Source of the DNA: Amycolatopsis endophytica
Lineage (GTDB): Bacteria; Actinomycetota; Actinomycetes; Mycobacteriales; Pseudonocardiaceae
Assembly: GCF_013410405.1 (NCBI RefSeq)
Contig: NZ_JACCFK010000001.1
Coordinates: 3,348,001-3,412,000, forward strand
Direction of reading: 5' to 3'
Length of the DNA stretch: 64,000 nucleotides
The notes beneath the pieces were generated by a model, which did no database searches, was not told the origin of the DNA, and worked only from the letters and a program-made list of their open reading frames with translations. The translations under genes were made by a program, and so were the position numbers. Below, piece by piece: positions 45,055 to 54,608 of the stretch. Positions within the stretch are counted from its first letter, which is position 1. Each line of letters begins with the position of its first letter.

Positions 45055-46545
45055 ATGGACTTCGACGTGGTGATTTCCGGGGGCGGCCCGGTGGGACTGA
45101 TGCTGGCGGGCGAGCTGCGGCTCGGTGGTGCGAGCGTGCTCGTCGTGGAGCGGCGGACGGCGATCGACCCGACCGTCAAGGCAGGCTCGATCAACGTGAC
45201 GACGGCTGAGGTGCTCTACCGGCGGGGGCTGCTCGGGCCGCTCGCGGAGGAGATGCGGCTGGCTGTCGAGCAGGTGAAAAAGATGCTGTCGGACCGGAAA
45301 ACGGCACCCGCGCCGATGATCGGGCACTTCGCCGGGATCATGGTCGGCCGCGATCCGGTCGACCTCGCCGACCCGGCGTTCCGTGACGCGGGCCCGGCCG
45401 CCGAGCTGACCTTGGTGGGGCAGCAGGCCGTCGAGCGGGTGCTGGAGGAGCACGCACGGAGCCTGGGGGCGGTTGTGCGCCGGGGTGCGGAGGTCACCGG
45501 GTTCGACGCCGGTGACGGCGGGGTGACGGTGCACGTCGGCGACGAGCGGGTGCGCGCCGGGTGGCTGGTCGGCTGCGACGGCGGCCGCAGTCTCGTGCGG
45601 AAGCTGGCCGGGTTCGGTTTCCCCGGAACGGATCCGGAGATCACCGGACGGCAGGCGATCGCCGAGATGGACGGCGCCGAGGCGCTGCCACTCGGCTGGC
45701 AGCGCACGGACACCGGCGTCTACGTGCACGGTCCGGTGCCGGGACGCGTGCTGACCGTGGAGTTCGACGGCCCGCCCGCCGACCGCACTTCGCCGGTGAC
45801 CGTGGAGGAGTTGCAGGGCAGCATCCGGCGGGTGTCCGGAGTGGACGTCACGGTGCGGTCGATCAGCAGCGTCACCCGCTTCACCGACAACGCCCGGCAG
45901 GCCGACACCTACCGCCGCGGCCGGGTGCTGCTCGCGGGCGACGCCGCGCACGTCCACTCGCCCTTCGGCGGGCAGGGACTCAACCTCGGCATCGGTGACG
46001 CGGCGAACCTCGGGTGGAAGCTGGCCGCGACCATTCGCGGCACCGCGCCCGACGGCCTGCTGGACACCTACACCACCGAACGGCATCCGATCGGCGAGTG
46101 GGTGCTGGAGTGGACGAGGGCGCAGATCGCGGCGATGCGCCCGGAGCCGCGCGCCAAGGCGCTGCGGTCCGTGCTCATCGACCTGTTCGCGACCCGCGAC
46201 GGGGCGACGTACGTGGCGAAGAAGCTCTCCGGTGTGCTGCACCGCTATCCCATCGCCGGTGACCACGACCTCGTCGGCCGCGGCGCGCCGGACTTCGAGC
46301 TGGCCGACGGCACCCGTCTCGCCGAGCACTGCCACGACGGCAGTGCGGTCCTGATCGGCGCCGCACTGGACGACGAGCGCGTGCGGGCCGTTCCCGCTGC
46401 CGTGGGGCGCCCCGAGCTCAGGGCCCTGATCAGGCCGGACGGCCACGTCGCGTGGGCACGCGAGGACGGTTCGACCGACGGTCTGGACGAAGCGTTCGCG
46501 ACGTGGTTCGGGGCAGGCAAACCCGCGGACCGGATTTTCGCGTAA
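45055..46545 (+). CDS. FAD-dependent class A aromatic monooxygenase
   Basis: This 496-residue flavoprotein hydroxylase has the FAD motif VVISGGGPVGLMLAGEL at the start, the DG motif LVGCDGGRSLVRKLAG (about residue 165) and the GD motif VLLAGDAAHVHSPFGGQGLNLGIGDAANLGWKL (about residue 290). A thioredoxin-like tail follows. It resembles rifampicin-type and polyketide hydroxylases. A divergent TetR gene with a dyad suggests inducible detoxification or aromatic degradation. An ATG 9 bases upstream (45046) is an alternative start. It is the second such pair in the window. Confidence 0.88.
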   Translation: MDFDVVISGGGPVGLMLAGELRLGGASVLVVERRTAIDPTVKAGSINVTTAEVLYRRGLLGPLAEEMRLAVEQVKKMLSDRKTAPAPMIGHFAGIMVGRDPVDLADPAFRDAGPAAELTLVGQQAVERVLEEHARSLGAVVRRGAEVTGFDAGDGGVTVHVGDERVRAGWLVGCDGGRSLVRKLAGFGFPGTDPEITGRQAIAEMDGAEALPLGWQRTDTGVYVHGPVPGRVLTVEFDGPPADRTSPVTVEELQGSIRRVSGVDVTVRSISSVTRFTDNARQADTYRRGRVLLAGDAAHVHSPFGGQGLNLGIGDAANLGWKLAATIRGTAPDGLLDTYTTERHPIGEWVLEWTRAQIAAMRPEPRAKALRSVLIDLFATRDGATYVAKKLSGVLHRYPIAGDHDLVGRGAPDFELADGTRLAEHCHDGSAVLIGAALDDERVRAVPAAVGRPELRALIRPDGHVAWAREDGSTDGLDEAFATWFGAGKPADRIFA

Positions 46546-46555
46546 CAATGGACGG

Positions 46556-47662
46556 GTGGGCACTCAGGATCCGCTGGCGGGGTTCGTCGGCTTCGCCACC
46601 GCGCTGCGCGAAGCAGGCGTCGCGTGCGGGCCGCAGCGGGTGCAGGCCTACCTCGACGCCGTCGAGCGGCTCGACCTGACCGAGGCCGACGGGCTCTACT
46701 GGGCGGGACGGCTGACGCTCTGCTCCGACCCGGACGACCTGATCCGCTACGACGACGCGTTCGCGCAGTGGTTCGCCGCCGCGCCGCCCGAACCACGGCC
46801 GGCGACGGTCCGCCGCGAGCAGCGGTCCCGCATCGCGGCCATGGTCTCCCAGCCCTCCGGCGAGGGCTCGGGGGACACCGACGACGAACTGCGCGTGGCG
46901 GCCACCGACGCGGAGGTGCTGCGGGAGCGGGACCTCGCGGAGCTGACCAAGGCCGAACGGGAGCACCTGCGTGAGCTGATGGCCGTGCTGCGGCCACGAC
47001 CGCCGATGCGGAAGTCCCTGCGCAGCCGCCCGGCGCGCCGCGGCTCGCTCGATCCGGGGCGGACGCTGCGGGCGATGCTGGCAGGCGGCGGTGAACCGGT
47101 CCGCCTCGCGCACCGCACGCGCGCGCACCGCCCGCGCCGGGTCGTGCTGCTGCTCGACGTGTCCGGGTCGATGAGCCCGTACGCCGACTCGCTGCTGAGG
47201 TTCGCGCACGTCGTGGTGCGCCGCGCGCCCGCCTCGGTCGAGGTGTTCACCCTCGGCACACGCCTGACCAGGGTGTCCCGTCAGCTGCGGCAGCGCGACC
47301 CGGAACGCGCGATGCTCGCGGCGGGCACCGCCGTGCCCGACTTCGCGGGCGGCACGCGCCTCGGCGAGACGCTGCGGATCTTCCTCGACCGCTGGGGACA
47401 GCGCGGGCTCGCGCGCCGCGCCGTCGTCACGGTGTTCTCCGACGGGTGGGAGCGCGGCGACCCCGGGCTGCTCGGCGAGCAGATGGCGCGGATGCGCCGC
47501 CTCGCGCACGCCGTGTTCTGGGTGAATCCGCACGCGGGCCGTGAAGGCTACGCTCCGGTGCAGTCCGGCATCGCGGCCGCGCTCCCGCACATCGACCGCT
47601 TGCTGGCCGGCCACAGCCTGGCCACCCTGGAACGACTGCTGCTGGAGATCCGTGATGCATGA
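46556..47662 (+). CDS. VWA domain protein, CoxE-like
   Basis: This 368-residue protein has a helical N-terminal half and a von Willebrand A domain from about residue 195. Its MIDAS motif is VVLLLDVSGSMS, followed by the threonine in FAGGTRLGETL and the aspartate in VFSDGWERGDP. CoxE proteins pair with the CoxD ATPase to finish the active site of molybdenum hydroxylases. Its CoxD partner is not adjacent but at 38644. The GTG start is 10 bp after the monooxygenase stop. The XdhC gene overlaps its end by 8 bp. Confidence 0.87.
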   Translation: MGTQDPLAGFVGFATALREAGVACGPQRVQAYLDAVERLDLTEADGLYWAGRLTLCSDPDDLIRYDDAFAQWFAAAPPEPRPATVRREQRSRIAAMVSQPSGEGSGDTDDELRVAATDAEVLRERDLAELTKAEREHLRELMAVLRPRPPMRKSLRSRPARRGSLDPGRTLRAMLAGGGEPVRLAHRTRAHRPRRVVLLLDVSGSMSPYADSLLRFAHVVVRRAPASVEVFTLGTRLTRVSRQLRQRDPERAMLAAGTAVPDFAGGTRLGETLRIFLDRWGQRGLARRAVVTVFSDGWERGDPGLLGEQMARMRRLAHAVFWVNPHAGREGYAPVQSGIAAALPHIDRLLAGHSLATLERLLLEIRDA

Positions 47663-48767
47663 CGTACTGGACGAGTTGTACAAGCGCTGGCGCGAAGGCG
47701 AAGCCGTCGGCGTGGGCACGGTCGTGGCGACCTTCTCCTCCGCTCCGCGGGCGCCGGGCGCGGCGATGCTCGTCGGCGACGACGGCACCGTGGTCGGCAG
47801 CGTGTCCGGCGGCTGCGTCGAGGGGGCGGTGTACGAGCTGGCCCAGCAGGTCGTGGCCGACCGCGAGCCGGTGCTGCAGCGCTACGGCGTCAGCGACGAC
47901 GACGCGTTCGCGGTGGGCCTGACCTGCGGCGGGATCATCGACATCTACGTCGAGCGGGTGGACCGGGAGACCCTGCCCGAGCTGGGCGACATCGTCGAGT
48001 CCGTCCACAGAGGAGAGCCGGTCGCCGTCGTCACGGTGATCGAGCACGAGGATCCGGAGCGGCGCGGACGGCACATGATCGTGTGGCCGGACCGCACCGC
48101 CGGAACGCTGGGCACCGGCCGCATCGACGACGCGGTCGCCGACGACGCGCGCGGCCTCCTCGCGAACGGGCGCACCGGAACCCTGCACTACGGCCTGGAG
48201 GGCGAGCGGCGCGGCGAGGGCATGGCGGTGTTCGTCAACTCCTTCGAACCGCAGCCGCGGATGCTGGTGTTCGGCGCGATCGATTTCGCCGCCGCGATGG
48301 CGCGCATGGGCTCCTACCTCGGCTACCAGGTCACCGTGTGCGACGCGCGCCCGGTGTTCGCCACGGCGTCGCGTTTTCCGGAGGCCGACGAGGTGGTCGT
48401 GGACTGGCCGCACCGGTACCTCCGGGCCGAGGCGGAGGCGGGCCGCATCGACCGGCGCACCGTGATCGCGGTGCTGACCCACGACCCGAAGTTCGACGTG
48501 CCGCTGCTGGAGGTCGCGCTGCGGCTGGACGTCGGCTACATCGGCGCGATGGGGTCGCGGCGCACGCACGACGACCGCCTCGACCGCTTGCGGGAGGCGG
48601 GGCTGACGGAGGGCGAACTGTCGCGGTTGGCCTCCCCGATCGGACTCGACCTCGGGGCCCGCACACCCGAGGAGACCGCGGTGTCCATCGCCGCCGAGAT
48701 CATCGCGATGCGGTGGGGCGGGGGCGGGCAGCGGCTCACGGCGCTGTCCGGGCGCATCCACGGCTGA
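47655..48767 (+). CDS. XdhC/CoxI family molybdenum cofactor chaperone
   Basis: This 370-residue protein matches the XdhC/CoxI family that binds and sulfurates the molybdenum cofactor before insertion. The N-terminal XdhC_CoxI domain has [15 protein letters not shown] and [16 protein letters not shown] (conserved cysteine about residue 55). The C-terminal Rossmann-like part has [36 protein letters not shown] and [22 protein letters not shown]. It is coupled to the VWA gene. A 190-bp gap with no clear gene separates it from the enzyme genes. Confidence 0.92.
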   Translation: MHDVLDELYKRWREGEAVGVGTVVATFSSAPRAPGAAMLVGDDGTVVGSVSGGCVEGAVYELAQQVVADREPVLQRYGVSDDDAFAVGLTCGGIIDIYVERVDRETLPELGDIVESVHRGEPVAVVTVIEHEDPERRGRHMIVWPDRTAGTLGTGRIDDAVADDARGLLANGRTGTLHYGLEGERRGEGMAVFVNSFEPQPRMLVFGAIDFAAAMARMGSYLGYQVTVCDARPVFATASRFPEADEVVVDWPHRYLRAEAEAGRIDRRTVIAVLTHDPKFDVPLLEVALRLDVGYIGAMGSRRTHDDRLDRLREAGLTEGELSRLASPIGLDLGARTPEETAVSIAAEIIAMRWGGGGQRLTALSGRIHG

Positions 48768-48957
48768 CCCGTTCGTCGGCGCGCGACTGGACACTTGGTG
48801 GAGGGCTGTTCCGCGTTTGCGGTCCTGTAGCAGGGTTTTTCCGTGCACCTGCGGAAGGTGGGGTGAAGTGTCACCCAAGCAGGACTTGTCGGATCGGCAC
48901 GGACGTAGCACGCTCGCTTGTGAAGCCGATCACCCAGCTCCCACCACTGGAGGCCTC

Positions 48958-49500
48958 ATGCGCATCACCGTCACAGTCGACGGAACCAGCTACACCGACG
49001 AGGTCGAACCCCGCACGTTGCTCGTTCACCACCTGAGGGAGACGCTCGGGAAAGTCGGCACCGTCATCGGTTGCGACACCAGCAACTGCGGCGCCTGCAC
49101 GGTGCACCTCAACGGACAGAGCGTGAAGTCGTGTTCGGTCCTCGCGGTGCAGGCCGATGGTGCCGAGATCACGACCATCGAGGGCCTGTCCCGCGACGGC
49201 AACCTCCACCCCGTGCAGGAAGCGTTCCACGACAACCACGCCCTCCAGTGCGGCTTCTGCACGCCGGGCATGATCATGCAGTCGATCGACCTGCTGGCCG
49301 ACAACCCGAACCCCGACGAGCACGCCGTGCGCGAGGGGCTCGAGGGCAACCTGTGCCGTTGCACGGGCTACCAGAACATCGTGCGGGCGGTGCGTGACGC
49401 GGCGCAGCGCATGAGTCCCGGCGCGGGCCCGGAGGCCGAGCGCGTCGCGGACGGCGACGTGTCCCGCGCGCCCAGCGCGTTCGCGGGCGGGGGCGAGTGA
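48958..49500 (+). CDS. Molybdenum hydroxylase small subunit (2Fe-2S)
   Basis: This 180-residue iron-sulfur subunit carries two clusters. The plant-type one is in [21 protein letters not shown] (C-x4-C-x2-C ... C, residues about 40-62). The second is in CGFCTPGM and [10 protein letters not shown] (about 101-140). It passes electrons from molybdenum to FAD. The C-terminal 25 residues are a loose tail. The ATG has GGAGG 6 bases upstream. The large-subunit gene starts 1 bp after the stop. Confidence 0.94.
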   Translation: MRITVTVDGTSYTDEVEPRTLLVHHLRETLGKVGTVIGCDTSNCGACTVHLNGQSVKSCSVLAVQADGAEITTIEGLSRDGNLHPVQEAFHDNHALQCGFCTPGMIMQSIDLLADNPNPDEHAVREGLEGNLCRCTGYQNIVRAVRDAAQRMSPGAGPEAERVADGDVSRAPSAFAGGGE

Positions 49501-49501
49501 G

Positions 49502-51940
49502 ATGACCTCGACGATCGAACCCGAGGTCGGCAAGGCCCGCACCCGCAAGGAGGACGCGCGGCTGATCACCGGCCGCACCCGCTGGACGGACAACATCACG
49601 CTGCCCGGCATGCTGCACGTGGCGATCCTGCGCAGCCCGTTCGCCCACGCCCGCATCAACTCCGTCGACACCTCCGCGGCACGGGACCTGCCGGGCGTCG
49701 TCGCCGTCTACACCGCACGCGACCTCGACCCGGACAGTTCCGTCGGCATGCCGTGCGCGTGGCCCATCACGCCGGACATGAAGCAGCCGCGACGGCCCGT
49801 GCTGGCGGCCGACCAGGTCAACTTCGCCGGTGAGGGCGTCGCCGTGGTCGTGGCCCGCAGCAAGGCCGAGGCCGCGGACGCGCTCGAGGCCATCGACGTG
49901 GACTACGACGACCTGCCCGTGGTCCTGGGCCTGGAGAACGCGATCGCCGAGGGCGCGCCGCTGGTGCACGAAGACCTCGGCACCAACAAGCAGGCGACGT
50001 GGATCTTCGACTCGGCCGAGGCGGGCACGGGTGAGAACGTCGAGCAGGCCATCGCCGGCGGCGAGGTCGTGCTCCGGCGGCGTTTCCGCCAGCAGCGGCT
50101 GGTCCCGGCGTTCATGGAGCCGCGCTCGGTCGTGGTCGATCCGACCGGCGCCCAGATCACCATGTGGTCCTCCACCCAGGTGCCGCACATCCTCAAGACC
50201 ATGGCGGCGCTGACGCTCGGCATCCCCGAGCACAAGCTCCGCGTGATCGCGCCGGACGTCGGCGGCGGCTTCGGCGGCAAGATCGCCGTGCTGCCGGAGG
50301 AGACGATGGCGGTGCTGATCGCGCAGAAGCTCGGCAGGCCGGTCAAATGGACCGAGACCCGCTCCGAGACCATGCAGACCGCGCACCACGGCCGCGACCA
50401 GATCCAGGACATCACGCTCAGCGCGACCCGCGACGGCAGGCTCACCGGGCTCAAGGTCGAACTGCTGGCCGACATGGGCGCCTACAACGGTCTCGTCGGG
50501 CCGGGCGTGCCGATCCTGGGCGCGTTCATGTTCAACGCGATCTACAAGGTCCCGGCCTACCACTTCGCGTGCACCAACGTGTTCACCAACACCACGCTCA
50601 CCGACGCCTACCGCGGCGCCGGGCGGCCGGAGGCCACGTTCGCCATCGAGCGGATCATGGACGAGCTCGCCGCGGAGCTCGGCATGGACCCGCTCGAAGT
50701 CCGCGAGAAGAACTGGATCAGGCACGACGAGTTCCCGTTCACCACCGTGGCCGGGCTGACCTACGATTCGGGCAACTACGAGGCCGCCACCGCGCGCGCC
50801 AAGGAGCTGTTCGACTACGAGGGCCTGCGCCGGGAACAGCGGGAGCGCCGTGAGCGCAACGATCCGGTGCAGCTGGGCATCGGCATGTCCACGTTCACGG
50901 AGATGTGCGGCCTGGCGCCGTCCCGGGTGCTCGGCTCGCTCGACTACGCGGCGGGCGGCTGGGAACACGCCGCGATCCGGATGCTGCCCACCGGCAAGGT
51001 CGAGGTCATCACCGGCGCGTCGGCGCACGGGCAGGGCCACGAGACGGCGTGGAGCCAGATCGTGGCCGACCGGCTCGGTGTCGGGTTCGACGACGTGGAG
51101 GTCATCCACGGCGACACGCAGTCCTCGCACAAGGGCATGGACACCTACGGGTCGAGGTCGCTGGCCGTCGGCGGCATCGCGGTGGTCAAGGCCGCCGAGA
51201 AGGTCGTCGACAAGGCCCGCACGATCGCCGCGCACCTGCTGGAGTGCTCGCCGGACGACCTGGAGTTCGAGGGCGGCAAGTTCAGCGTCCGCGGCACGGA
51301 CGCCTCGACGACGATCCAGGACGTCGCCTTCGCCACGTTCGCCGCGCACAACCTGCCCGACGGCATGGAGCCCACGCTGGACTCCGAGGCCGTGTTCGAT
51401 CCGGAGAACTTCTCGTTCCCGCACGGCACGCACCTGTGCGCGGCCGAGGTCGACACCGAGACCGGACGGGTGCGGTTGCGGTCGTACGTCTGCGTGGACG
51501 ATGTCGGCAAGGTGGTCAACCCGCTGATCGTGGAGGGCCAGGTGCACGGCGGGCTCGCCCAGGGCATCGCGCAGGCCCTGTACGAGGAGGCGGTGTTCGA
51601 CGAGAGCGGCACGCTCACCACCGGCACGTTCGCCGACTACCTGCTGCCCTCGGCGGTCGACCTGCCCACGTTCGTCACCGACCGCACGGAGACCGAGGCG
51701 ACGTCGAACCCGCTGGGTGTGAAGGGCGTCGGCGAGGCGGGCACCATCGCGTCCACCCCGGCGGTGGTGAACGCGATCGTCGACGCGGTGCGGCACCACG
51801 GGGTCGACGACATCGAAATGCCGTGCTCGCCCATGCGGGTGTGGTCGGCGATCCACCGCGGCCGTTCCGATGCCGGCGGGGTCGGCTCGGAGGCGGGCGG
51901 CGGTCTGGGTTCCATCGACGCTTCGGGAGGTGCGCAGTGA
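49502..51940 (+). CDS. Molybdenum hydroxylase large subunit, form II CoxL type
   Basis: This 812-residue molybdopterin-binding catalytic subunit of the xanthine dehydrogenase/CO dehydrogenase family has VAPDVGGGFGGK (about residue 256), the active-site loop DAYRGAGRPEATF (about residue 377), GASAHGQGHETAWSQI and the catalytic glutamate in GVKGVGEAGTI near the C-terminus. True CO dehydrogenases have AYxCSFR in the loop, with the copper-binding cysteine. The AYRGAGR version means form II, whose substrate is not CO in proven cases. An aromatic or heterocyclic aldehyde or amine is plausible but not shown. Confidence 0.92.
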   Translation: MTSTIEPEVGKARTRKEDARLITGRTRWTDNITLPGMLHVAILRSPFAHARINSVDTSAARDLPGVVAVYTARDLDPDSSVGMPCAWPITPDMKQPRRPVLAADQVNFAGEGVAVVVARSKAEAADALEAIDVDYDDLPVVLGLENAIAEGAPLVHEDLGTNKQATWIFDSAEAGTGENVEQAIAGGEVVLRRRFRQQRLVPAFMEPRSVVVDPTGAQITMWSSTQVPHILKTMAALTLGIPEHKLRVIAPDVGGGFGGKIAVLPEETMAVLIAQKLGRPVKWTETRSETMQTAHHGRDQIQDITLSATRDGRLTGLKVELLADMGAYNGLVGPGVPILGAFMFNAIYKVPAYHFACTNVFTNTTLTDAYRGAGRPEATFAIERIMDELAAELGMDPLEVREKNWIRHDEFPFTTVAGLTYDSGNYEAATARAKELFDYEGLRREQRERRERNDPVQLGIGMSTFTEMCGLAPSRVLGSLDYAAGGWEHAAIRMLPTGKVEVITGASAHGQGHETAWSQIVADRLGVGFDDVEVIHGDTQSSHKGMDTYGSRSLAVGGIAVVKAAEKVVDKARTIAAHLLECSPDDLEFEGGKFSVRGTDASTTIQDVAFATFAAHNLPDGMEPTLDSEAVFDPENFSFPHGTHLCAAEVDTETGRVRLRSYVCVDDVGKVVNPLIVEGQVHGGLAQGIAQALYEEAVFDESGTLTTGTFADYLLPSAVDLPTFVTDRTETEATSNPLGVKGVGEAGTIASTPAVVNAIVDAVRHHGVDDIEMPCSPMRVWSAIHRGRSDAGGVGSEAGGGLGSIDASGGAQ

Positions 51941-52794
51941 TCCCCGCTGCCTTCGACTACGTCGCTCCGTCCACTGTGGACGAGGCAGTGCAGGCGCTGG
52001 CCGCGGCCGGTGAGGACGCCAAGGTGCTGGCCGGCGGGCAGAGCCTGCTGCCGGTGCTGCGGATGCGGCTGGCCGCGCCCACGACGCTCGTCGACCTGGG
52101 CAAGGTCACCGAGCTGCGTGGCGTGCGCGACGACGGTGACGCGATCGTGATCGGCTCCATGACCACGCACTACGACGTGCAGCGCGACCAGCTGGTCGCC
52201 GAGCACGCCGCACTGCTGGCCAGGGCGACCGACACGGTGGCCGATCCGCAGGTGCGGCACCGCGGCACGTTCGGCGGGTCGATCGCGCACGCGGACCCGG
52301 CGGGTGACCTGCTGGCCCCCGCGCTGGCGATGGACGCCCAGATGGTGATCGCGAGCAGCAGCGGGCGCCGGACCGTCCCGGCGGCGGAGTTCTTCCAGGA
52401 CTTCTTCACCACGGCGCTGGACCCGGCGGAGATCCTGGTCGAGGTCCGGGTGCCCAAGCACACCGGCTGGAAGGCGCACTACGAGAAGTTCAACCGGGTC
52501 GCGCAGGCCTGGTCGATGGTCGCCGTGGCGGCGACGGTCCGCACCGACGGCGACACCATCGCCGAGGCGCGGGTCGCGTTGACCAACATGGCCTCGGTGC
52601 CGGTGCGCGCCGCGGCGGTCGAGCAGGCCCTGATCGGTCAGGCCGCCACCGCCGACGCCATCCGGTCCGCGGCCGCCCACGCGGCCGAAGGAACCAGCCC
52701 CACCGCCGACGGCAACGCGGACGTGGAGTACCGGCAGGAACTCGCGAGGGTCCTGACCGGCCGCGCGGTGTCGGCGGCACTGGCCGGGGTCTAG
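51937..52794 (+). CDS. Molybdenum hydroxylase medium subunit (FAD-binding)
   Basis: This 285-residue FAD subunit has the two family signatures AGGQSLLPVLRMRLA (about residue 31) and RHRGTFGGSIAHADPAGDL (about residue 102), which contact FAD. A C-terminal CO_deh_flav_C domain follows. It transfers electrons from the small subunit to the final acceptor. The GTG start overlaps the large-subunit stop (GTGA), so S, L and M are made together. A hairpin terminator follows immediately. Confidence 0.94.
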   Translation: MIPAAFDYVAPSTVDEAVQALAAAGEDAKVLAGGQSLLPVLRMRLAAPTTLVDLGKVTELRGVRDDGDAIVIGSMTTHYDVQRDQLVAEHAALLARATDTVADPQVRHRGTFGGSIAHADPAGDLLAPALAMDAQMVIASSSGRRTVPAAEFFQDFFTTALDPAEILVEVRVPKHTGWKAHYEKFNRVAQAWSMVAVAATVRTDGDTIAEARVALTNMASVPVRAAAVEQALIGQAATADAIRSAAAHAAEGTSPTADGNADVEYRQELARVLTGRAVSAALAGV

Positions 52795-52803
52795 CGAGCG
52801 ATG

Positions 52804-52835
52804 CCCGTGGCCGTCCCGCGCGGGGCGGCCACGGG
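52804..52835 (+). terminator. Hairpin after the medium subunit gene
   Basis: CCCGTGGCCGTCCC and GGGGCGGCCACGGG form a 14-bp stem with one G-T pair and a 4-base loop, beginning 9 bp after the stop. It probably reduces or ends transcription before the CoxG gene. Confidence 0.65.
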
Positions 52836-52974
52836 GCGACCGCCGAGCGCACCAGGGTGATCATCCGATCGCTTTCGCCCACGCAGGCACGTCCCTCGGA
52901 GCCACGCGGTAGCCGTCATCGGCACTAAGGTGGCTGCGAGGGACTTGAAGTTTCTGGAGAAGGGAGGTCGGCCC

Positions 52975-53649
52975 GTGCGGCTCGACCATGAATTCACCGT
53001 TCCGGCACCGCCCGCCGAGGTGTGGAAGGCGGTCACCGACCCGGAGCGTGTTGCCCCCTGCATGCCGGGCGCGACTCTGACGAAGGTCGAGGGTGAGACG
53101 TTCACCGGTACGGTCAAGGTGAAGCTGGGGCCGATCTCCCTGCTGTACAAGGGCTCCGGCGAGTTCCTGGAGACCGACGAACAGGCCCGCAAGATCGTCA
53201 TCAAGGCTTCCGGCAAGGACTCGCGAGGAGCGGGCACCGCGGCGGCGACGGTCACCGTGACGCTGTCCGAGGACAACGGAGCCACGAAGGGCACCGTGGC
53301 CACGGACCTCAACGTCACGGGCCGCCCGGCGCAGTTCGGGCGCGGCATGATCTCCGAGGTCGGCGGGAAGATCCTCGACCAGTTCGCCACCAACCTGGCC
53401 GACCGCCTCGGCACGCCGGAGCCCGCGGCGACCGCCGAGGAGAAGCCGGTGGCCTCCGGGGTCACCACCGAACCGGCCCTGGACAAGCCCAAGCTGGAGA
53501 CGGTGAAGCCGCAGCCCCGCGAAGCCGAGGCCATCGACCTCTTCGAATACGCGGGCAGTTCGGTCACCAAGCGCCTCGCGCCGGTACTGGCGGGGGTCGC
53601 CGCGGTACTCGGCATCGTGGCGATCGTGCGCCTGATCCGCCGCCGCTGA
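52975..53649 (+). CDS. CoxG-like SRPBCC protein with C-terminal membrane anchor
   Basis: This 224-residue protein has a CoxG/START-like domain at about residues 1-145 (LDHEFTVPAPPAEVWKAVTDPERVAPCMPGA, then GPISLLYKGSGEFLETDE). A charged linker and a terminal membrane helix (RLAPVLAGVAAVLGIVAIVRLI) follow. CoxG recruits the CO dehydrogenase enzyme to the membrane; a similar role is likely here. The GTG at 52975 has an AAGGGAGG ribosome site. An ATG-type start at 52930 would put that site inside the gene, so I reject it. Confidence 0.88.
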   Translation: MRLDHEFTVPAPPAEVWKAVTDPERVAPCMPGATLTKVEGETFTGTVKVKLGPISLLYKGSGEFLETDEQARKIVIKASGKDSRGAGTAAATVTVTLSEDNGATKGTVATDLNVTGRPAQFGRGMISEVGGKILDQFATNLADRLGTPEPAATAEEKPVASGVTTEPALDKPKLETVKPQPREAEAIDLFEYAGSSVTKRLAPVLAGVAAVLGIVAIVRLIRRR

Positions 53650-53738
53650 CCCCTACGTCCCGTCGCGGCCGCGCAGCAGCGCGCAAGTCCCACGCCGCCG
53701 TCCGGCGCCACCTTTTCTGACCAGCGAGGGGACGACCG

Positions 53739-54551
53739 ATGGCCGACGTGGTCGACGTGTGGATGCAGCAGCCGAACCAGCACTTCATGGACCAGCCGTG
53801 GCTGGCGTCGCTGCTGCGGTGGACCGGCATGTCGCCCCGCGCGCCCCGCCTGCAGGCGACGCTCGACGCGATGGACGAGGCCGGGGTGCGCGTCGGGCTG
53901 CTGTCGGCGTGGCACGGGCCCGGCGGGGCGCTGATCTCGAACGACGAGGTCGCCGAAATCGTGTCGGCGCACCCGGACCGCTTCGCCGGGGTCGCCTCCG
54001 TGGACCTGACCGATCCGGTGCGGGCGGTGAGGGAGATTCGGCGGTGCGTGCGGAACGGGTTCGTCGGCGTGCGGGTGGTGCCGTGGCTGTGGAACCTGCC
54101 GCCGAACGACCGGCGCTACTACCCGGTGTACGTGGCGTGCGTCGAGGAGGACGTGCCGTTCTGCACCCAGATCGGGCACACCGGCCCGCTGTGCCCGTCC
54201 GAGCCGGGGCGGCCGATCCCGTACCTCGACGAGGTGCTGCTGGACTTCCCGGACCTGGTCGTGGTCGGCGGGCACGTCGGCTACCCGTGGATGGCGGAGG
54301 TGCTGTCACTGGTGACCAAGTACCCGAACTTCTTCGTCGACACCTCGGCGTACGCGGTGCACCGGCTGCCCGCGGAGCTGGTGGAGTTCCTGCGCGGGCG
54401 GGGGCGGGAGCGCGTGCTGTTCGGCAGCAACTACCCGATGCTGACGCCGGCCCAGGCGCTGAACCGGCTCGCCGGCCTGGACCTGGGCGCCACCGCGGCG
54501 GAGCTTTTCCTGGGCGGCAACGCACGACGCGTGTTCGCGCTGCCGAACTGA
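53739..54551 (+). CDS. Amidohydrolase family (ACMSD/TIM-barrel) protein
   Basis: This 270-residue metal-dependent hydrolase belongs to the amidohydrolase_2 type. RFAGVASVDLTDPVRAVREIRRCVRNGFVGVRV, FCTQIGHTGPLCPSEPGRP and VVGGHVGYPWMAEVL (histidine ligand), and the terminal LFGSNYPMLTPAQAL, are typical. The usual N-terminal HxH is replaced by DVWMQQPNQHFM, so the metal site looks reduced. Decarboxylases and hydrolases of this family act on cyclic or aromatic acids. It is followed at 57 bp by a flavoprotein gene on the same strand. Confidence 0.82.
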   Translation: MADVVDVWMQQPNQHFMDQPWLASLLRWTGMSPRAPRLQATLDAMDEAGVRVGLLSAWHGPGGALISNDEVAEIVSAHPDRFAGVASVDLTDPVRAVREIRRCVRNGFVGVRVVPWLWNLPPNDRRYYPVYVACVEEDVPFCTQIGHTGPLCPSEPGRPIPYLDEVLLDFPDLVVVGGHVGYPWMAEVLSLVTKYPNFFVDTSAYAVHRLPAELVEFLRGRGRERVLFGSNYPMLTPAQALNRLAGLDLGATAAELFLGGNARRVFALPN

Positions 54552-54608
54552 GGGGTGCCGCGCGCCACGTCCGGGAAGGGCCGGGGATTCCCGGCGGTTG
54601 TAGCGGGT

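Noticed and set aside
49502..51940. A true aerobic carbon monoxide dehydrogenase large subunit.
   Set aside because: The active-site loop reads AYRGAGR instead of AYxCSFR and lacks the copper-binding cysteine.
52930..52974. An earlier start for the CoxG-like gene.
   Set aside because: It would place the strong AAGGGAGG ribosome site inside the coding sequence; the GTG at 52975 fits that site.
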